This document shows positions 6,715-6,802 of a DNA stretch of 6,802 nucleotides, in pieces (position 1 is the stretch's first letter; each line of letters begins with the position of its first letter). Origin of the DNA: Deltaproteobacteria bacterium (GTDB lineage Bacteria > Desulfobacterota > Binatia > DP-6); the NCBI GenBank assembly GCA_005879245.1, contig VBLA01000219.1, positions 1-6,802 of the forward strand, read 5' to 3'. Both the position numbers and the translations under genes were made by a program. The notes below the pieces were generated by a model. It did no database searches, was not told the origin of the DNA, and was given only the letters and a program-made list of their open reading frames with translations.

Positions 6715-6752
6715 GAGCCCACCGCACTCGGCTTCTACAAGAGACCCACCTG

Positions 6753-6802
6753 ATGGCACCCCCCACGTCACCCAACGTCGTTCTCATTCTCGTCGATACC
6801 CT
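6753..6802 (+). CDS. Probable sulfatase-family hydrolase, N-terminus (3' partial)
   Basis: Sixteen complete codons read MAPPTSPNVVLILVDT, and the next two bases (ct) specify Leu. A 'PNVVLILVDTLR' opening is characteristic of the sulfatase branch of the alkaline phosphatase superfamily, where the Asp binds the active-site metal on the first beta strand. Members hydrolyse sulfate esters, or transfer phosphoethanolamine or glycerol phosphate, often on polysaccharides, so a role in polymer modification fits this locus. There is no signal peptide in the visible part; the start could be elsewhere because the binding site is weak (AAGAGA at 6739-6744, eight bases before the ATG). The catalytic Cys/Ser motif (C/S-x-P-x-R) lies beyond the edge, so sulfatase cannot be separated from related hydrolases. 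Confidence 0.6.
   Translation, partial: MAPPTSPNVVLILVDT

Noticed and set aside
6707..6719. Inverted repeat GGCTCT-A-AGAGCC across the dehydrogenase stop codon, as a possible terminator
   Set aside because: The stem is only five pairs around a three-base loop and no T run follows. The next gene begins 38 bases after the stop, so termination here is unlikely.
5731..6771. Minus-strand open frame (346 codons) opposite the dehydrogenase
   Set aside because: It is antisense to a gene with all catalytic motifs intact and has no motif of its own.

Overview
The window is a GC-rich bacterial segment (visibly about two-thirds G+C or more, so antisense frames stay open for long stretches). It reads as part of a surface or exopolysaccharide biosynthesis locus. 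No rRNA, tRNA, CRISPR array or insertion sequence was seen. The gene styles (a glutamine-dependent AsnB beside a deacetylase, an ExoY-like transferase with a VRP-type signature, a secreted NosD-like beta-helix protein) would fit an uncultivated Gram-negative lineage such as Methylomirabilota, Binatota or a deltaproteobacterial relative. That placement is a low-confidence impression from protein style only.

Layout, left to right. (1) The 3' end of a probable polysaccharide deacetylase gene runs off the left edge (to 229). (2) A complete asparagine-synthase-type amidotransferase gene (247-2199) follows after 17 bases with a strong ribosome binding site. (3) Its stop overlaps, as ATGA, the start of an unusual gene (2196-4115). 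That gene joins an ExoY/WcaJ-like initiating phosphoglycosyl transferase directly to a polytopic O-antigen ligase/polymerase-like membrane domain. (4) On the opposite strand lies a secreted right-handed beta-helix (NosD-like) protein with a C-terminal transthyretin-like domain (5360-3891). Its last 74 codons are antisense to the end of gene 3. (5) A 58-base divergent gap with a perfect 10-base palindrome separates it from a complete WbpA-type UDP-N-acetylglucosamine 6-dehydrogenase gene (5419-6714). (6) The first 16 codons of a probable sulfatase-family gene (from 6753) run off the right edge.

How the genes may work together (inference): the dehydrogenase supplies a UDP-hexosaminuronic acid. 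The AsnB-like protein may amidate such uronic acids, as proposed for WbpS in Pseudomonas O-antigen loci, or may simply make asparagine. The fused protein would start the glycan on undecaprenyl phosphate and also polymerise or ligate it. The deacetylase, sulfatase and beta-helix proteins would be modifying or remodelling enzymes. The best candidate for something new is the transferase-polymerase fusion, which puts the first and one of the last steps of glycan assembly in one polypeptide.
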